Origin: Brucellaceae bacterium
GTDB taxonomy: Bacteria > Pseudomonadota > Alphaproteobacteria > Rhizobiales > Rhizobiaceae
DNA: 64,000 nucleotides
Direction of reading: 5' to 3'
Assembly: GCA_020637755.1 (NCBI GenBank)
Contig: JACKJW010000007.1
Location: 62,001-126,000, forward strand
Shown: positions 45,490 through 53,222 of the stretch, in pieces
Numbering within the stretch: the stretch's first letter is position 1
Layout: each line of letters starts with the position of its first letter
Made by a program: the position numbers and the translations under genes
Notes under the pieces: generated by a model
The model's input: the letters and a program-made list of their open reading frames with translations, nothing else
The model's database searches: none
Told to the model about the DNA's origin: nothing

Positions 45490-46584
45490 TCACTCGGCGG
45501 GCTTGCCGCTTTCCCGGCGGAAGGCAGCGAGCGCGGAGCCTTCCAGAAGATAGGCAAGCCCCATGCGCGCACCGAGCGCGATGGAAGCCATGGCGAATGG
45601 CGCGGAAATCGCGAGCGTCGAAACGGCGGTGACCCCCTGTCCGATGGTGCATCCCATCGCGAACACCCCGCCCACGCCCATCAGGAAACCGCCGGCCATG
45701 TGGCGCGACAGCTCGCGCGCGTCGTCGCAGGCTTCCCAGCGCATGTCATCGCGCCACCAGGCGCAGGCCGCGGCCCCCGCAAGAACCCCGATCATCAGGC
45801 CGACCCCATAGTCCGGCACCACACCGGTGAAGGTCGCGAAATGCATGATGGCATCACCGACCGGCACCACGAAGGAGCCGGCCTCCAGTTGCACCACATC
45901 AAACGAGTTCCGCTGAGCCAGCGATGTCGCCCACCATCCGAACGCAATGGTGAGGCCGATCACGATGCCCGTTGCGATCCGGCCGCCATTGCGGCGGAAG
46001 GCGGCATCGCGGAACGCCCACGTCAGCAAGGTCATGGCGGCGACGGCGGCAACGGCGATCGACAGGTCATGTCCGGTGAGGGTCGAGACGATGTCGCCAA
46101 GGGATTGCGTCGGGGAGGGCGACAGGTTGATGGCCAAGTCATCGACGATCTTCACGCGCGCCTGCGCGATCAGTCCACGCTGGGCAGCCAGCGCCGAAAG
46201 ACCAAGGACGAGCAGCACGACGACCGACCGCAAGCTGCCGCCGCCGGAACGCACCAGCGCGCCGAAACCGCAGGTGCCCACAAGCGCCATGCCGAAGCCG
46301 AACGCGACGCCGCCGAGAACCGCTCCTGTCAGCCCGAAAAGCGGCGACAGGTAGAAGCTTGAGCGGATGTCGGCCATGCCCGTGTGAATGAGAATCTGGG
46401 TTGCCATCAGCGCCGTGGCCGCGGCAAGGATCCAGCTGGAAAGCCCGGAGCTGTCCCCGGCATACCAGTGCCGCTCAAGCGCTGACAGGGTGCAGAAATG
46501 GGTGCGCCGGGCCGCAAAGCCCATTACGAACCCGGCGGCCAGCCCGGCAGCGGGCAGGAACCAAGGCGATTGCACAAACTCCAT
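45490..46584 (-). CDS. soxT: YeeE/YedE-family sulfur transporter SoxT
   Basis: A 364-residue inner-membrane protein with about nine helices. Three conserved cysteines occur in THFCTLSALERH, GTCGFGALVR and GCTIGQGVTAVS, the layout of the TsuA thiosulfate carrier. ATG 46584 follows GGGAGGATCGC. It lies directly downstream of soxR, as in the soxSRT order described for Pseudaminobacter salicylatoxidans. Likely role: import of a sulfur compound, possibly to supply the regulator with a signal. Confidence 0.87.
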   Translation of the reverse strand: MEFVQSPWFLPAAGLAAGFVMGFAARRTHFCTLSALERHWYAGDSSGLSSWILAAATALMATQILIHTGMADIRSSFYLSPLFGLTGAVLGGVAFGFGMALVGTCGFGALVRSGGGSLRSVVVLLVLGLSALAAQRGLIAQARVKIVDDLAINLSPSPTQSLGDIVSTLTGHDLSIAVAAVAAMTLLTWAFRDAAFRRNGGRIATGIVIGLTIAFGWWATSLAQRNSFDVVQLEAGSFVVPVGDAIMHFATFTGVVPDYGVGLMIGVLAGAAACAWWRDDMRWEACDDARELSRHMAGGFLMGVGGVFAMGCTIGQGVTAVSTLAISAPFAMASIALGARMGLAYLLEGSALAAFRRESGKPAE

Positions 46585-46695
46585 GCGATCCTCCCGGACC
46601 CGCCATCTTGCCGTGACGGTATCTCTCGCAGACCCGGAAGGGATGCTACATGGGGAAGGGAATGACCGCAATCACCGCGATCACGGGCCAGAGCG

Positions 46696-47043
46696 TCAGT
46701 CCGTGTTGCGCACCGGCGCGCAGAACAGCCCGTACAGCGTCTCGATCACCGGGGCCACTTCGGCGCTGGCAAGCGAGTAATAGATCATGCGTCCGTCGCG
46801 GCGCGTCTCAACCAGCTGGTCGAAGCGCAGGCGCGCGAGCTGCTGGGAAACGGCAGCCTGCGGCATGTTCATGATGTCCTCGAGTTCGGAAACCGATTTC
46901 TCGCCTTCAGCCAGCAGGCAAAGGATCAGCAGGCGGCTTTCGTGGCTGAGCGCCTTCAGCAGATCGCTGGCCTTGCGCGCCTGGTTCAGAAGCTGATTGA
47001 ATTCCGCCGGTTCCGCCGGATTGAGTTTCGGAAGCGCCACCAT
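46696..47043 (-). CDS. soxR: ArsR-family sox repressor SoxR
   Basis: A 115-residue winged-helix repressor with recognition region QAAVSQQLARLRFDQLVETR and wing RDGRMIYYSLAS. Cys42 (LLILCLLA) and Cys108 (GLFCAPV) occupy the positions of the redox pair in BigR/SqrR. SoxR of Paracoccus and Pseudaminobacter represses the sox operon and is released by sulfane sulfur. It is flanked by soxS and soxT on the same strand. The similarity to BigR at 36507 shows two paralogs of one sensor family. Confidence 0.93.
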   Translation of the reverse strand: MVALPKLNPAEPAEFNQLLNQARKASDLLKALSHESRLLILCLLAEGEKSVSELEDIMNMPQAAVSQQLARLRFDQLVETRRDGRMIYYSLASAEVAPVIETLYGLFCAPVRNTD

Positions 47044-47077
47044 CGCTTGCCCGTCTCCCTCGCCGCCCCATCAATTG

Positions 47078-47100
47078 ACATGTGTGCACATTAACATGTT
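47078..47100. promoter_or_regulatory. Overlapping palindromes upstream of soxR
   Basis: Within 23 bp lie ACATGT (47078-47083), ATGTGTGCACAT (47080-47091, perfect) and AACATGTT (47093-47100, perfect), ending 35 bp before the soxR start. The words resemble the BigR operator at 36470-36493, suggesting autoregulation by SoxR or cross-control. Confidence 0.55.
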
Positions 47101-47126
47101 GCAGTGCAAAAACAAACCGGAATGTC

Positions 47127-47486
47127 CTATTGGGCCAATTTTCCGATCAATTCACCTGCCAAATACCAGAAAAACTGGTCGCCGGGATATCCCCGGATGC
47201 GGCCGATTTCCTTGCCATTTTGAACGAGAACAAATGTGGGGGTGAAGCGCTCGGTGGCGATGCCCTTGAGGTCGTCGGGCCACGGCTGGGTGATGTCAAT
47301 CCGGCGCAGTGGCGCGCGGCGGCCTTCATCGGTGTTGGGCCAGGCGGGCGCGATTTCCTTGTTGAAGCGGGCGCACCAGACGCAGCCGGGCTGTTCCAGC
47401 ATGAGCATTTCAACCTCTGCCGCGCGCACCGGCAGGGCCGTCAGGACGATGCAAAGCAAGGCCAGTAAGGGTGCAAGTTTTTTCAC
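47127..47486 (-). CDS. soxS: Periplasmic thioredoxin-like SoxS
   Basis: A 119-residue exported thioredoxin-fold protein. The signal peptide is PLLALLCIVLTALPVRA and the active site is CVWC (Cys35, Cys38), with the cis-Pro region FTPTFV. In Paracoccus SoxS reduces and reactivates SoxYZ blocked at its carrier cysteine. GTG 47486 is preferred because GGGAG lies six bases upstream; ATG 47516 is the alternative. It is transcribed leftward, probably with soxR and soxT. Confidence 0.87.
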   Translation of the reverse strand: MKKLAPLLALLCIVLTALPVRAAEVEMLMLEQPGCVWCARFNKEIAPAWPNTDEGRRAPLRRIDITQPWPDDLKGIATERFTPTFVLVQNGKEIGRIRGYPGDQFFWYLAGELIGKLAQ

Positions 47487-47497
47487 GCGGCGCTCCC

Positions 47498-47543
47498 GGA
47501 ATGGAGATTGAAACATATAGCGTAATCCGCATACATTCCAGCC
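47498..47543. promoter_or_regulatory. soxS/soxV divergent control region
   Basis: The 100-bp gap between divergent soxS and soxV holds GGAATG (47498-47503) and CATTCC (47534-47539) in inverse orientation and the word ATACATTC (47531-47538). The same 8-mer recurs in the soxW/soxX gap at 48968. SoxR is known to bind both the s-v and w-x gaps in Pseudaminobacter, so this is the likely main operator. Confidence 0.45.
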
Positions 47544-47586
47544 TCTGGTGAAGGGGGCGCATCGGTGTGCCCGGAATGGAGGAATG

Positions 47587-48354
47587 ATGCTGGATGTCAG
47601 CCTGTGGGGCGCCCTGGTCGCCGGCCTGCTGTCCTTCGTTTCCCCATGCGTGCTGCCCATCGTGCCGCCCTATCTGGCCTGGCTGGCGGGCCTGAGCTTC
47701 GAGGAACTGCGCGAAAGCGAGACCGTTTCGGGCCGTTCACGGCGCATCGTTGCCGCAGCCGTGGCGTTCGTGCTGGGCTTCTCCACCGTTTTCATCATGC
47801 TGGGTGCCACGGCTTCGATCTTCGGTCAGGCCATGCGCACGGCGCTTGCCTGGTCGGTCCGCATCGGCCCGCTTGATATCAACGTGCTGGGCGCCATGGC
47901 GGGCTTGGTGATTTTGGTCATGGGTCTGCATTTTCTGGGGGTCTTCCGCATCGGCCTTTTGTATCGCGAAGCTCGCGTGAACGTGGAGCGCAAGCCCGCG
48001 GGGCTGCCTGGCGCCTATGTCATGGGGTTGGCGTTTGCCTTTGGCTGGACGCCCTGTGTCGGCCCGGTTTTGGCCGCGATCCTGTTCGTGGCGGGCAGCG
48101 AGGACACGGCCATGCGCGGGGCCGCGCTGCTGGCTTCCTATTCGCTGGGCATCGGCGTACCCTTCGTGCTGGCCGCGCTGTTCGCCAGCCGCTTCATCGG
48201 TGCCGCACAGCGCTTCAAGCGTCACATGCACAAGGTGGAGATGGCCATGGGTGTGCTGCTGGTCGTCACCGGCCTGCTTTTCATGACCGGCCAGATGTCG
48301 CGAATCGCCCAATGGCTGATCGATACGTTCCCGGCCTTCCAGTCCGTCGGTTGA
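47587..48354 (+). CDS. soxV: CcdA-family membrane thiol transporter SoxV
   Basis: A 255-residue six-helix inner-membrane protein with the CcdA/DsbD-beta motifs SFVSPCVLPIVPPYLAWLAG (first Cys) and AFAFGWTPCVGPVLAAILF (second Cys). It carries electrons from cytoplasmic thioredoxin to periplasmic partners SoxW and SoxS. The start is ATG 47587, four bases after GGAGG; ATG 47584 is adjacent in frame. It heads the rightward sox transcript. Confidence 0.93.
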   Translation: MLDVSLWGALVAGLLSFVSPCVLPIVPPYLAWLAGLSFEELRESETVSGRSRRIVAAAVAFVLGFSTVFIMLGATASIFGQAMRTALAWSVRIGPLDINVLGAMAGLVILVMGLHFLGVFRIGLLYREARVNVERKPAGLPGAYVMGLAFAFGWTPCVGPVLAAILFVAGSEDTAMRGAALLASYSLGIGVPFVLAALFASRFIGAAQRFKRHMHKVEMAMGVLLVVTGLLFMTGQMSRIAQWLIDTFPAFQSVG

Positions 48355-48365
48355 GGAGGATGACC

Positions 48366-48947
48366 ATGATCCGGATTTTGACTCTGCTCACCCTGCTGCT
48401 TTTTCCCGCAGGCGTCTTCGCCTCCGAAATTGGCGAGGACGGGCTGCACAAGGAGACGTGGTTTGCCAATACCTTCCGCGATGTCGCCGAGGATATCGAG
48501 GCGGCAAAGGCAGAGGGCAAGCGCCTCGCCATCGTGTTCGAACAGCGCGGCTGCATCTATTGCCGGGCCATGCATGAAAAGCTGCTCTCCGACCCGGAAG
48601 TGTCGGACTACATCAAGGCCAACTACATGGTCGTGCAGTACAACATGTTCGGCGATACCGAGGTGACCGATCTCGACGGTGAGGAACTGACGGAGAAGTC
48701 GGCGGCGCGCAAATGGGGCTATGTCTTCACCCCGACCATCGTCTTCCTTCCGGACGAGGTTCCGGAAGGCAAGACGGTCGCGCAAGCCGCCGTGGCCACC
48801 ATGCCCGGCGCCTTTGGCAAGTGGACTTTTCTCAACATGTTCAAATGGGTGCGGGAAAAGGGCTACGAGGGCGAGGAGCATTTTCAGAAGTACCATGCCC
48901 GCATCATCAACGAGTTGCGCGAGCAGGGACGGCTGACCGAAGAGTGA
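48366..48947 (+). CDS. soxW: Periplasmic thioredoxin SoxW
   Basis: A 193-residue exported thioredoxin-fold protein with signal peptide IRILTLLTLLLFPAGVFA and the active-site motif CIYC (Cys63, Cys66). FTPTIVFLP provides the cis-Pro loop. It receives electrons from SoxV and keeps Sox thiol proteins reduced. ATG 48366 is spaced six bases from GAGGAGG; ATG 48360 is too close to it. Starts 11 bp after soxV. Confidence 0.9.
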   Translation: MIRILTLLTLLLFPAGVFASEIGEDGLHKETWFANTFRDVAEDIEAAKAEGKRLAIVFEQRGCIYCRAMHEKLLSDPEVSDYIKANYMVVQYNMFGDTEVTDLDGEELTEKSAARKWGYVFTPTIVFLPDEVPEGKTVAQAAVATMPGAFGKWTFLNMFKWVREKGYEGEEHFQKYHARIINELREQGRLTEE

Positions 48948-48967
48948 GTTGCGGCTACGACGAACGA

Positions 48968-48987
48968 ATACATTCAAGAATTTGAAT
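48968..48987. promoter_or_regulatory. soxW/soxX intergenic operator candidate
   Basis: ATTCAA (48972-48977) and TTGAAT (48982-48987) form a perfect inverted repeat around GAAT. It overlaps ATACATTC (48968-48975), the 8-mer also present upstream of soxV. The position, about 95 bp before soxX, fits a second SoxR site and promoter. Confidence 0.5.
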
Positions 48988-49082
48988 TCCTGCATTGAAA
49001 CCGGCGCGAGCCGCCGCTACAGTGCACGGCGGAGAAAGGTGGCGGGTCAACCGGCACCGGGAAGCGGAGGAGACACGACCCG

Positions 49083-49544
49083 ATGAAATTGGGATCAGCA
49101 CTTGTTGTTTTTGCGGCAGTCGCCGGTTTTGCCACGTCGGCCCTTGCCGCCGAGGTTGCACCCGATGCCGTGGAATTTGCGGACGGTGGCGTGAAGGCGT
49201 CGCTCACCGGAGCACCCGGCGATCCGGCCAATGGCGCCAAGGCCTTTGCCAATCGCGGCCTCGGCAATTGCCTTGCCTGCCATGCCAACAAGGACATGGA
49301 GAAGGAACTGTTCCACGGCAATGTCGGACCGGCGCTTGATGGCGTTGCCAGCCGCTATTCGTCCGAGGAACTGCGCGCCATCGTTGTCAACGCCAAGAAG
49401 GTGTTTTCCGATGAAACCGTCATGCCGGGCTTCTACTCGCTCGAAGTCGGCAAGAATGTGGACGAGAAATTCGCCGGAAAGACCATCCTGAGCGCCCAGG
49501 ATGTGGAAGACGTGGTGGCCTATCTCGCCACGCTGAAGGAATGA
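49083..49544 (+). CDS. soxX: Sulfur-oxidising cytochrome c subunit SoxX
   Basis: A 153-residue periplasmic monohaem cytochrome c that pairs with SoxA. A signal peptide (ALVVFAAVAGFATSALA) is followed by the haem site CLACH starting at Cys63; the Met of VMPGFY is the expected distal ligand. SoxAX joins thiosulfate to the SoxY cysteine by oxidation. The RBS CGGAGGAGA precedes the start. Length fits short-form SoxX. Confidence 0.94.
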   Translation: MKLGSALVVFAAVAGFATSALAAEVAPDAVEFADGGVKASLTGAPGDPANGAKAFANRGLGNCLACHANKDMEKELFHGNVGPALDGVASRYSSEELRAIVVNAKKVFSDETVMPGFYSLEVGKNVDEKFAGKTILSAQDVEDVVAYLATLKE

Positions 49545-49568
49545 GCAGGCTGAAAGGAGCTTGATGCA

Positions 49569-50021
49569 ATGAACATGAACAGGAGACAGGCCCTAGGGTT
49601 CGGCGCCGCCGCCGCAGCCTTCGCCGTCACCGGCTTCCGCGCCGCGCCGGCATCAGCCAGCGCCGAGGATGCCGAGAAGAAGGTGATGGAGTTCGCCGGC
49701 AAGGCTCCCGAATCGGGCAAGATTACGCTCAATGCGCCGGAGATCGCCGAGAACGGCAACACGGTGCCGATCTCGGTCTCGGTGGAAAGCGCGATGAGCG
49801 GCGACGACATGGTCGAATCGGTCATTCTGCTGGCTGACGGCAACCCGAGCCCGGATGTTGCCACGTTCCATTTCACCGCCCTGTCCGGTTCTGCCACCGC
49901 GACCACCCGCATCCGTCTGGCCAAGACCCAGAACGTCATCGCCGTGGCGAAGATGAAGGATGGTTCGGTCTACATGGACAAGAAGCAGGTCAAGGTCACC
50001 ATCGGCGGCTGCGGCGGCTGA
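49569..50021 (+). CDS. soxY: Sulfur-carrier protein SoxY
   Basis: A 150-residue periplasmic protein with a Tat-type leader (NRRQALGFGAAAAAFAV). It ends in GGCGG, the mobile arm whose Cys148 carries all intermediates of thiosulfate oxidation. It is exported together with SoxZ, which has no leader of its own. Position between soxX and soxZ is canonical. Confidence 0.96.
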   Translation: MNMNRRQALGFGAAAAAFAVTGFRAAPASASAEDAEKKVMEFAGKAPESGKITLNAPEIAENGNTVPISVSVESAMSGDDMVESVILLADGNPSPDVATFHFTALSGSATATTRIRLAKTQNVIAVAKMKDGSVYMDKKQVKVTIGGCGG

Positions 50022-50043
50022 CGGACAGGAAGGATTTACGAAA

Positions 50044-50370
50044 ATGGCAGAGTCAAAACCCCGCGTGAAAGTCCCCAAGACCGCTTCGGCCGGGGAAGTC
50101 ATCACCATCAAGTCGCTGATCAGCCACGAGATGGAATCCGGTCAGCGCAAGGACAAGGAAGGCAAGCCGATCCCGCGCCAGATCATCAACAAGTTCACCT
50201 GCGAGTTCAACGGCCAGCCGGTTTTCTCCTGTGACCTCGATCCGTCGATCTCGGCAAACCCCTATTTCGAGTTCACCGCCAAGGTGAACGAAAGCGGCAA
50301 ATTCAAGTTCGCTTGGACCGACGACAACGGCTCGGTCTACGAGACCGAGAACGAAATCACCGTCAAGTGA
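50044..50370 (+). CDS. soxZ: SoxY-binding protein SoxZ
   Basis: A 108-residue immunoglobulin-like partner of SoxY, without a signal peptide. Family features are VPKTASAGEVITIKSLISHE, the FTCEFNGQPVFSCDLDPSIS core and the AFTWTDDNG-like FKFAWTDDNGS near the end. It should travel through the Tat system bound to SoxY. ATG 50044 was chosen as the start of the conserved region, 22 bp after soxY. Confidence 0.95.
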   Translation: MAESKPRVKVPKTASAGEVITIKSLISHEMESGQRKDKEGKPIPRQIINKFTCEFNGQPVFSCDLDPSISANPYFEFTAKVNESGKFKFAWTDDNGSVYETENEITVK

Positions 50371-50377
50371 TGAACGG

Positions 50378-50404
50378 GCCGGAAGGGCAGGGAACCCTTC
50401 CGGC
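50378..50404 (+). terminator. Perfect hairpin with T-run between soxZ and soxA
   Basis: GCCGGAAGGG (50378-50387) and CCCTTCCGGC (50395-50404) pair perfectly around a 7-base loop, followed by GCTTTTCC. It looks like an attenuator that would raise soxXYZ message over soxABCD. Confidence 0.65.
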
Positions 50405-50427
50405 GCTTTTCCTGGGAGGGAATGCGC

Positions 50428-51282
50428 GTGAAAAAGACAATAATCGCAACCGTCGCCGTGTCAGCACTGATGGCTGCCCTGGGTGCCGTGGGGTCGAAGG
50501 CCGACCCGGTGGACGAAAAGCTGGTGATTGACGGTGTGGAAATGATCTCGCGGGCCAAGGCGCCGGAAGGTCACCCCTTCGATGAGGTGTATTCCGGCTG
50601 GCTGTTCCGCGAACCGGATACCCGCAAGCAGGAAGTGGATTCCTTCGAGAACACCGGCATGCTGGCGGTCGAAGCGGGCGAAACCATCTGGAACACCGTC
50701 GAGGGCACGGCCGGCAAGTCCTGCGCGTCCTGTCACGGCGATGCTGCCGAGAGCATGAAGGGCATCGGCGCGAACTATCCCAAGTGGGATGCCGAGAACA
50801 ACAAGCCGGTCAACATCGAGCTCAAGATCAACCAGTGCCGCGAGAAGAACATGGGCGCCGAGCCCTATGCCTTTGACAAGGGCGGCCAGATCGAACTCAC
50901 CACCTATATCAAGCACCAGTCGCTGGGTGCGCCGGTCTCCATCGACCTGACCCAGGGCGAGATGCAGAAGTGGTGGGATCAGGGCAAGGAACTCTACTAC
51001 ACACGCACCGGCCAGTTGAACCTGTCCTGCGCGTCGTGCCACGAGGCCTCGATGGGCAAGATGATCCGTGCTGACCACCTCTCGCAGGGCCAGATCAACG
51101 GCTTTCCGCTCTATCGCCTGAAGTCGGGCATGACCTCGCTGCACAACCGCTTCCGCGGCTGCATCCGCGATACGCGCGCCGCGCAGCCCAAGGCCTTCTC
51201 CGACGAGCTGATGGCTCTGGAGGTCTACGTGACCTGGCGCGGTACAGGCCTGTCCGTCGAGACGCCGGCGGTCCGTCACTGA
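50428..51282 (+). CDS. soxA: Dihaem cytochrome SoxA
   Basis: A 284-residue periplasmic cytochrome, the catalytic subunit of SoxAX. A signal peptide (TIIATVAVSALMAALGAV) precedes two CASCH haem sites (Cys99 and Cys201). Cys245 in RFRGCIRDTRAAQP is the active-site cysteine that ligates the second haem and bears the persulfide. I chose GTG 50428, seven bases from GGAGG; ATG 50422 is only one base away from it. Confidence 0.94.
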   Translation: MKKTIIATVAVSALMAALGAVGSKADPVDEKLVIDGVEMISRAKAPEGHPFDEVYSGWLFREPDTRKQEVDSFENTGMLAVEAGETIWNTVEGTAGKSCASCHGDAAESMKGIGANYPKWDAENNKPVNIELKINQCREKNMGAEPYAFDKGGQIELTTYIKHQSLGAPVSIDLTQGEMQKWWDQGKELYYTRTGQLNLSCASCHEASMGKMIRADHLSQGQINGFPLYRLKSGMTSLHNRFRGCIRDTRAAQPKAFSDELMALEVYVTWRGTGLSVETPAVRH

Positions 51283-51303
51283 CCGTTTTGCGGTCCTGAT
51301 CGA

Positions 51304-51330
51304 TCCGGAGGCGGCTGGCCTGCCTCCGGA
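51304..51330. other. Perfect hairpin between soxA and soxB
   Basis: TCCGGAGGC (51304-51312) and GCCTCCGGA (51322-51330) form a 9-bp stem with a 9-base loop. No T-tract follows, so RNA processing or stability is more likely than termination. Confidence 0.55.
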
Positions 51331-51428
51331 AGACTGACGAAGAAACCGACAATCCGGAAGGTGCCGGGCCGGTCCGCACAGGTCCGGTGCGCAGCCCTTT
51401 TGCCCGAAAGACAGCTGGAGAAGAGACC

Positions 51429-53126
51429 ATGTATTCCAGACGCGAGTTCCTGCAGTTCGGCCTGACGGCCGGCGCGGCCCTGTCGGTGGCCGGGTATGGC
51501 AGCGGGCTCACCCGTGCCCTTGCCCAGCAGAAGCTGACCCAGCAGGACCTGCTGAAGTTCGATGCCAAGGGCCAGGTCACGCTGTTGCACTTCACCGATG
51601 TGCATGCCCAGCTCAAGCCCATCTATTTTCGTCCGCCGGACACCAACATCGGTGTTGGGGCCTATGCGGGCATTCCGCCGCATCTGGTCGGCGAGGATTT
51701 TCTGAAGCATTTCGGCATCGAGGCCGGAAGCGCCTATGCCTATGCCCACACCATGGTCGATTACGTCAATCTCGCCCGTGCCTATGGCGCGCTTGGCGGG
51801 CTGGACCGCACCGCGACCCTCGTCAAGGCGATCCGCGCCGAGCGCGGCGAGGACAAGGTCCTGTTCCTCGATGGTGGCGACACCTGGCAAGGCTCCTACA
51901 CCTCGCTGAAGACCAACGGTCAGGACATGGTCGAATGCATGAAGATGCTGAAGCCGGACGCAATGGTCGGCCATTGGGAGTTCACCTTCGGCGCCGATCG
52001 TGTCAAGGAACTCATCGACCAGATGGGCTATCCCTTCCTGGCTTCCAACATCTTCGATACCGAGTGGGACGAACCGGTCTTTGAAAGCACCTCCATGGTG
52101 GAGAGGGGCGGCGTCAAGGTCGCCATCATCGGCCAGGCGATGCCCTACACACCGGTCGCCAATCCCAAGTGGATGTTCCCCGAGTGGTCCTTCGGCATCC
52201 GCCCGGAGGCCATCCAGGCCAATGTCGACAAGGCTCGCGCCGAGGGCGCCGAGGTTGTCGTGCTGCTGTCCCACAACGGCTTTGACGTCGACCGCAAGCT
52301 CGCCTCCGTCGTCTCGGGCATCGACGTCATCCTCACCGGCCATACGCACGACGCCGTGCCGCGCGCCATCGAGGTCGGATCCACGCTGCTCATGTCCTCG
52401 GGCAGCCATGGCAAGTATCTCGGCCGCATCGATCTTGAAGTCTCCGGCGGCAAGGTGACCGGCTACAATTCCACACTCATTCCAGTCTTCGCCGATGTGA
52501 TCGAGCCGGATGCCGAGATGAAGGCCAAGATCGACGAAATGCGCGCGCCTTACGAAGCCGAGTGCGGCCGCGTCATCGGCAAGACCGAGCAACTTCTCTA
52601 TCGCCGCGGCAATTTCAACGGCACATGGGACGATCTCATCTGCCAGGGCATCATGAAGGAACGCGATGTTCAGATCGCCATGTCGCCCGGTTTCCGCTGG
52701 GGCACGACGCTGCTGCCGGGCCAGGACATCACCATTGATGATCTCTATTCCGCGACGTCCATGTCCTATCCGGCCGTCTACAAGTCCGAATTCACCGGCG
52801 CCCAGCTCAAGGATATCCTGGAAGACGTCTGCGACAACCTCTTCAACAAGGATCCCTTCTTCCAGCAGGGCGGTGACATGGTGCGCGTCGGCGGCATGAC
52901 CTACACCTGCGCCGTCAACGCCGAGATCGGGAACCGCATCTCGGACATGACGCTGGCGGCAACTGGCGAAGCCATCGACGCCGCGAAGACCTACACGGTC
53001 GGCGGCTGGGCTTCCGTCAACGAGGGCACGGAAGGTCCGGCGATCTACGACCTGATGGAAAGCTACATCACCAAGCTCGGCACCGTTTCCGTTCCGGACA
53101 CCCGGACGGTGAAGGTCGTGCTTTAG
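51429..53126 (+). CDS. soxB: Thiosulfohydrolase SoxB
   Basis: A 565-residue periplasmic dimanganese enzyme that removes sulfate from SoxY-bound S-thiosulfonate. A Tat leader (SRREFLQFGLTAGAAL) opens it. Metal-site motifs are FTDVHAQLKP, DGGDTWQGSYTSLKTNG, GHWEFTFG, LLSHNGFDVD and LTGHTHD. The C-terminal 5'-nucleotidase-like domain begins near residue 400. Length and motifs match the family well. Confidence 0.97.
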   Translation: MYSRREFLQFGLTAGAALSVAGYGSGLTRALAQQKLTQQDLLKFDAKGQVTLLHFTDVHAQLKPIYFRPPDTNIGVGAYAGIPPHLVGEDFLKHFGIEAGSAYAYAHTMVDYVNLARAYGALGGLDRTATLVKAIRAERGEDKVLFLDGGDTWQGSYTSLKTNGQDMVECMKMLKPDAMVGHWEFTFGADRVKELIDQMGYPFLASNIFDTEWDEPVFESTSMVERGGVKVAIIGQAMPYTPVANPKWMFPEWSFGIRPEAIQANVDKARAEGAEVVVLLSHNGFDVDRKLASVVSGIDVILTGHTHDAVPRAIEVGSTLLMSSGSHGKYLGRIDLEVSGGKVTGYNSTLIPVFADVIEPDAEMKAKIDEMRAPYEAECGRVIGKTEQLLYRRGNFNGTWDDLICQGIMKERDVQIAMSPGFRWGTTLLPGQDITIDDLYSATSMSYPAVYKSEFTGAQLKDILEDVCDNLFNKDPFFQQGGDMVRVGGMTYTCAVNAEIGNRISDMTLAATGEAIDAAKTYTVGGWASVNEGTEGPAIYDLMESYITKLGTVSVPDTRTVKVVL

Positions 53127-53151
53127 GCTGAAACCCTGATCCAGAGACCCC

Positions 53152-53172
53152 GGGCCGTCGAAACAACGGCCC
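53152..53172. other. Perfect hairpin between soxB and soxC
   Basis: GGGCCGT (53152-53158) and ACGGCCC (53166-53172) pair around a 7-base loop, 26 bp after soxB. No T-tract follows. Confidence 0.5.
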
Positions 53173-53222
53173 AGAGATGATACATAGTAAGCAATGAATA
53201 AAGTGAAATCCGGGAGGAATGC

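Noticed and set aside
50422..50427. ATG 50422 as the soxA start
   Set aside because: It lies one base from the GGAGG; GTG 50428 has normal spacing and still begins the signal peptide. The difference is only two residues, so it remains possible.
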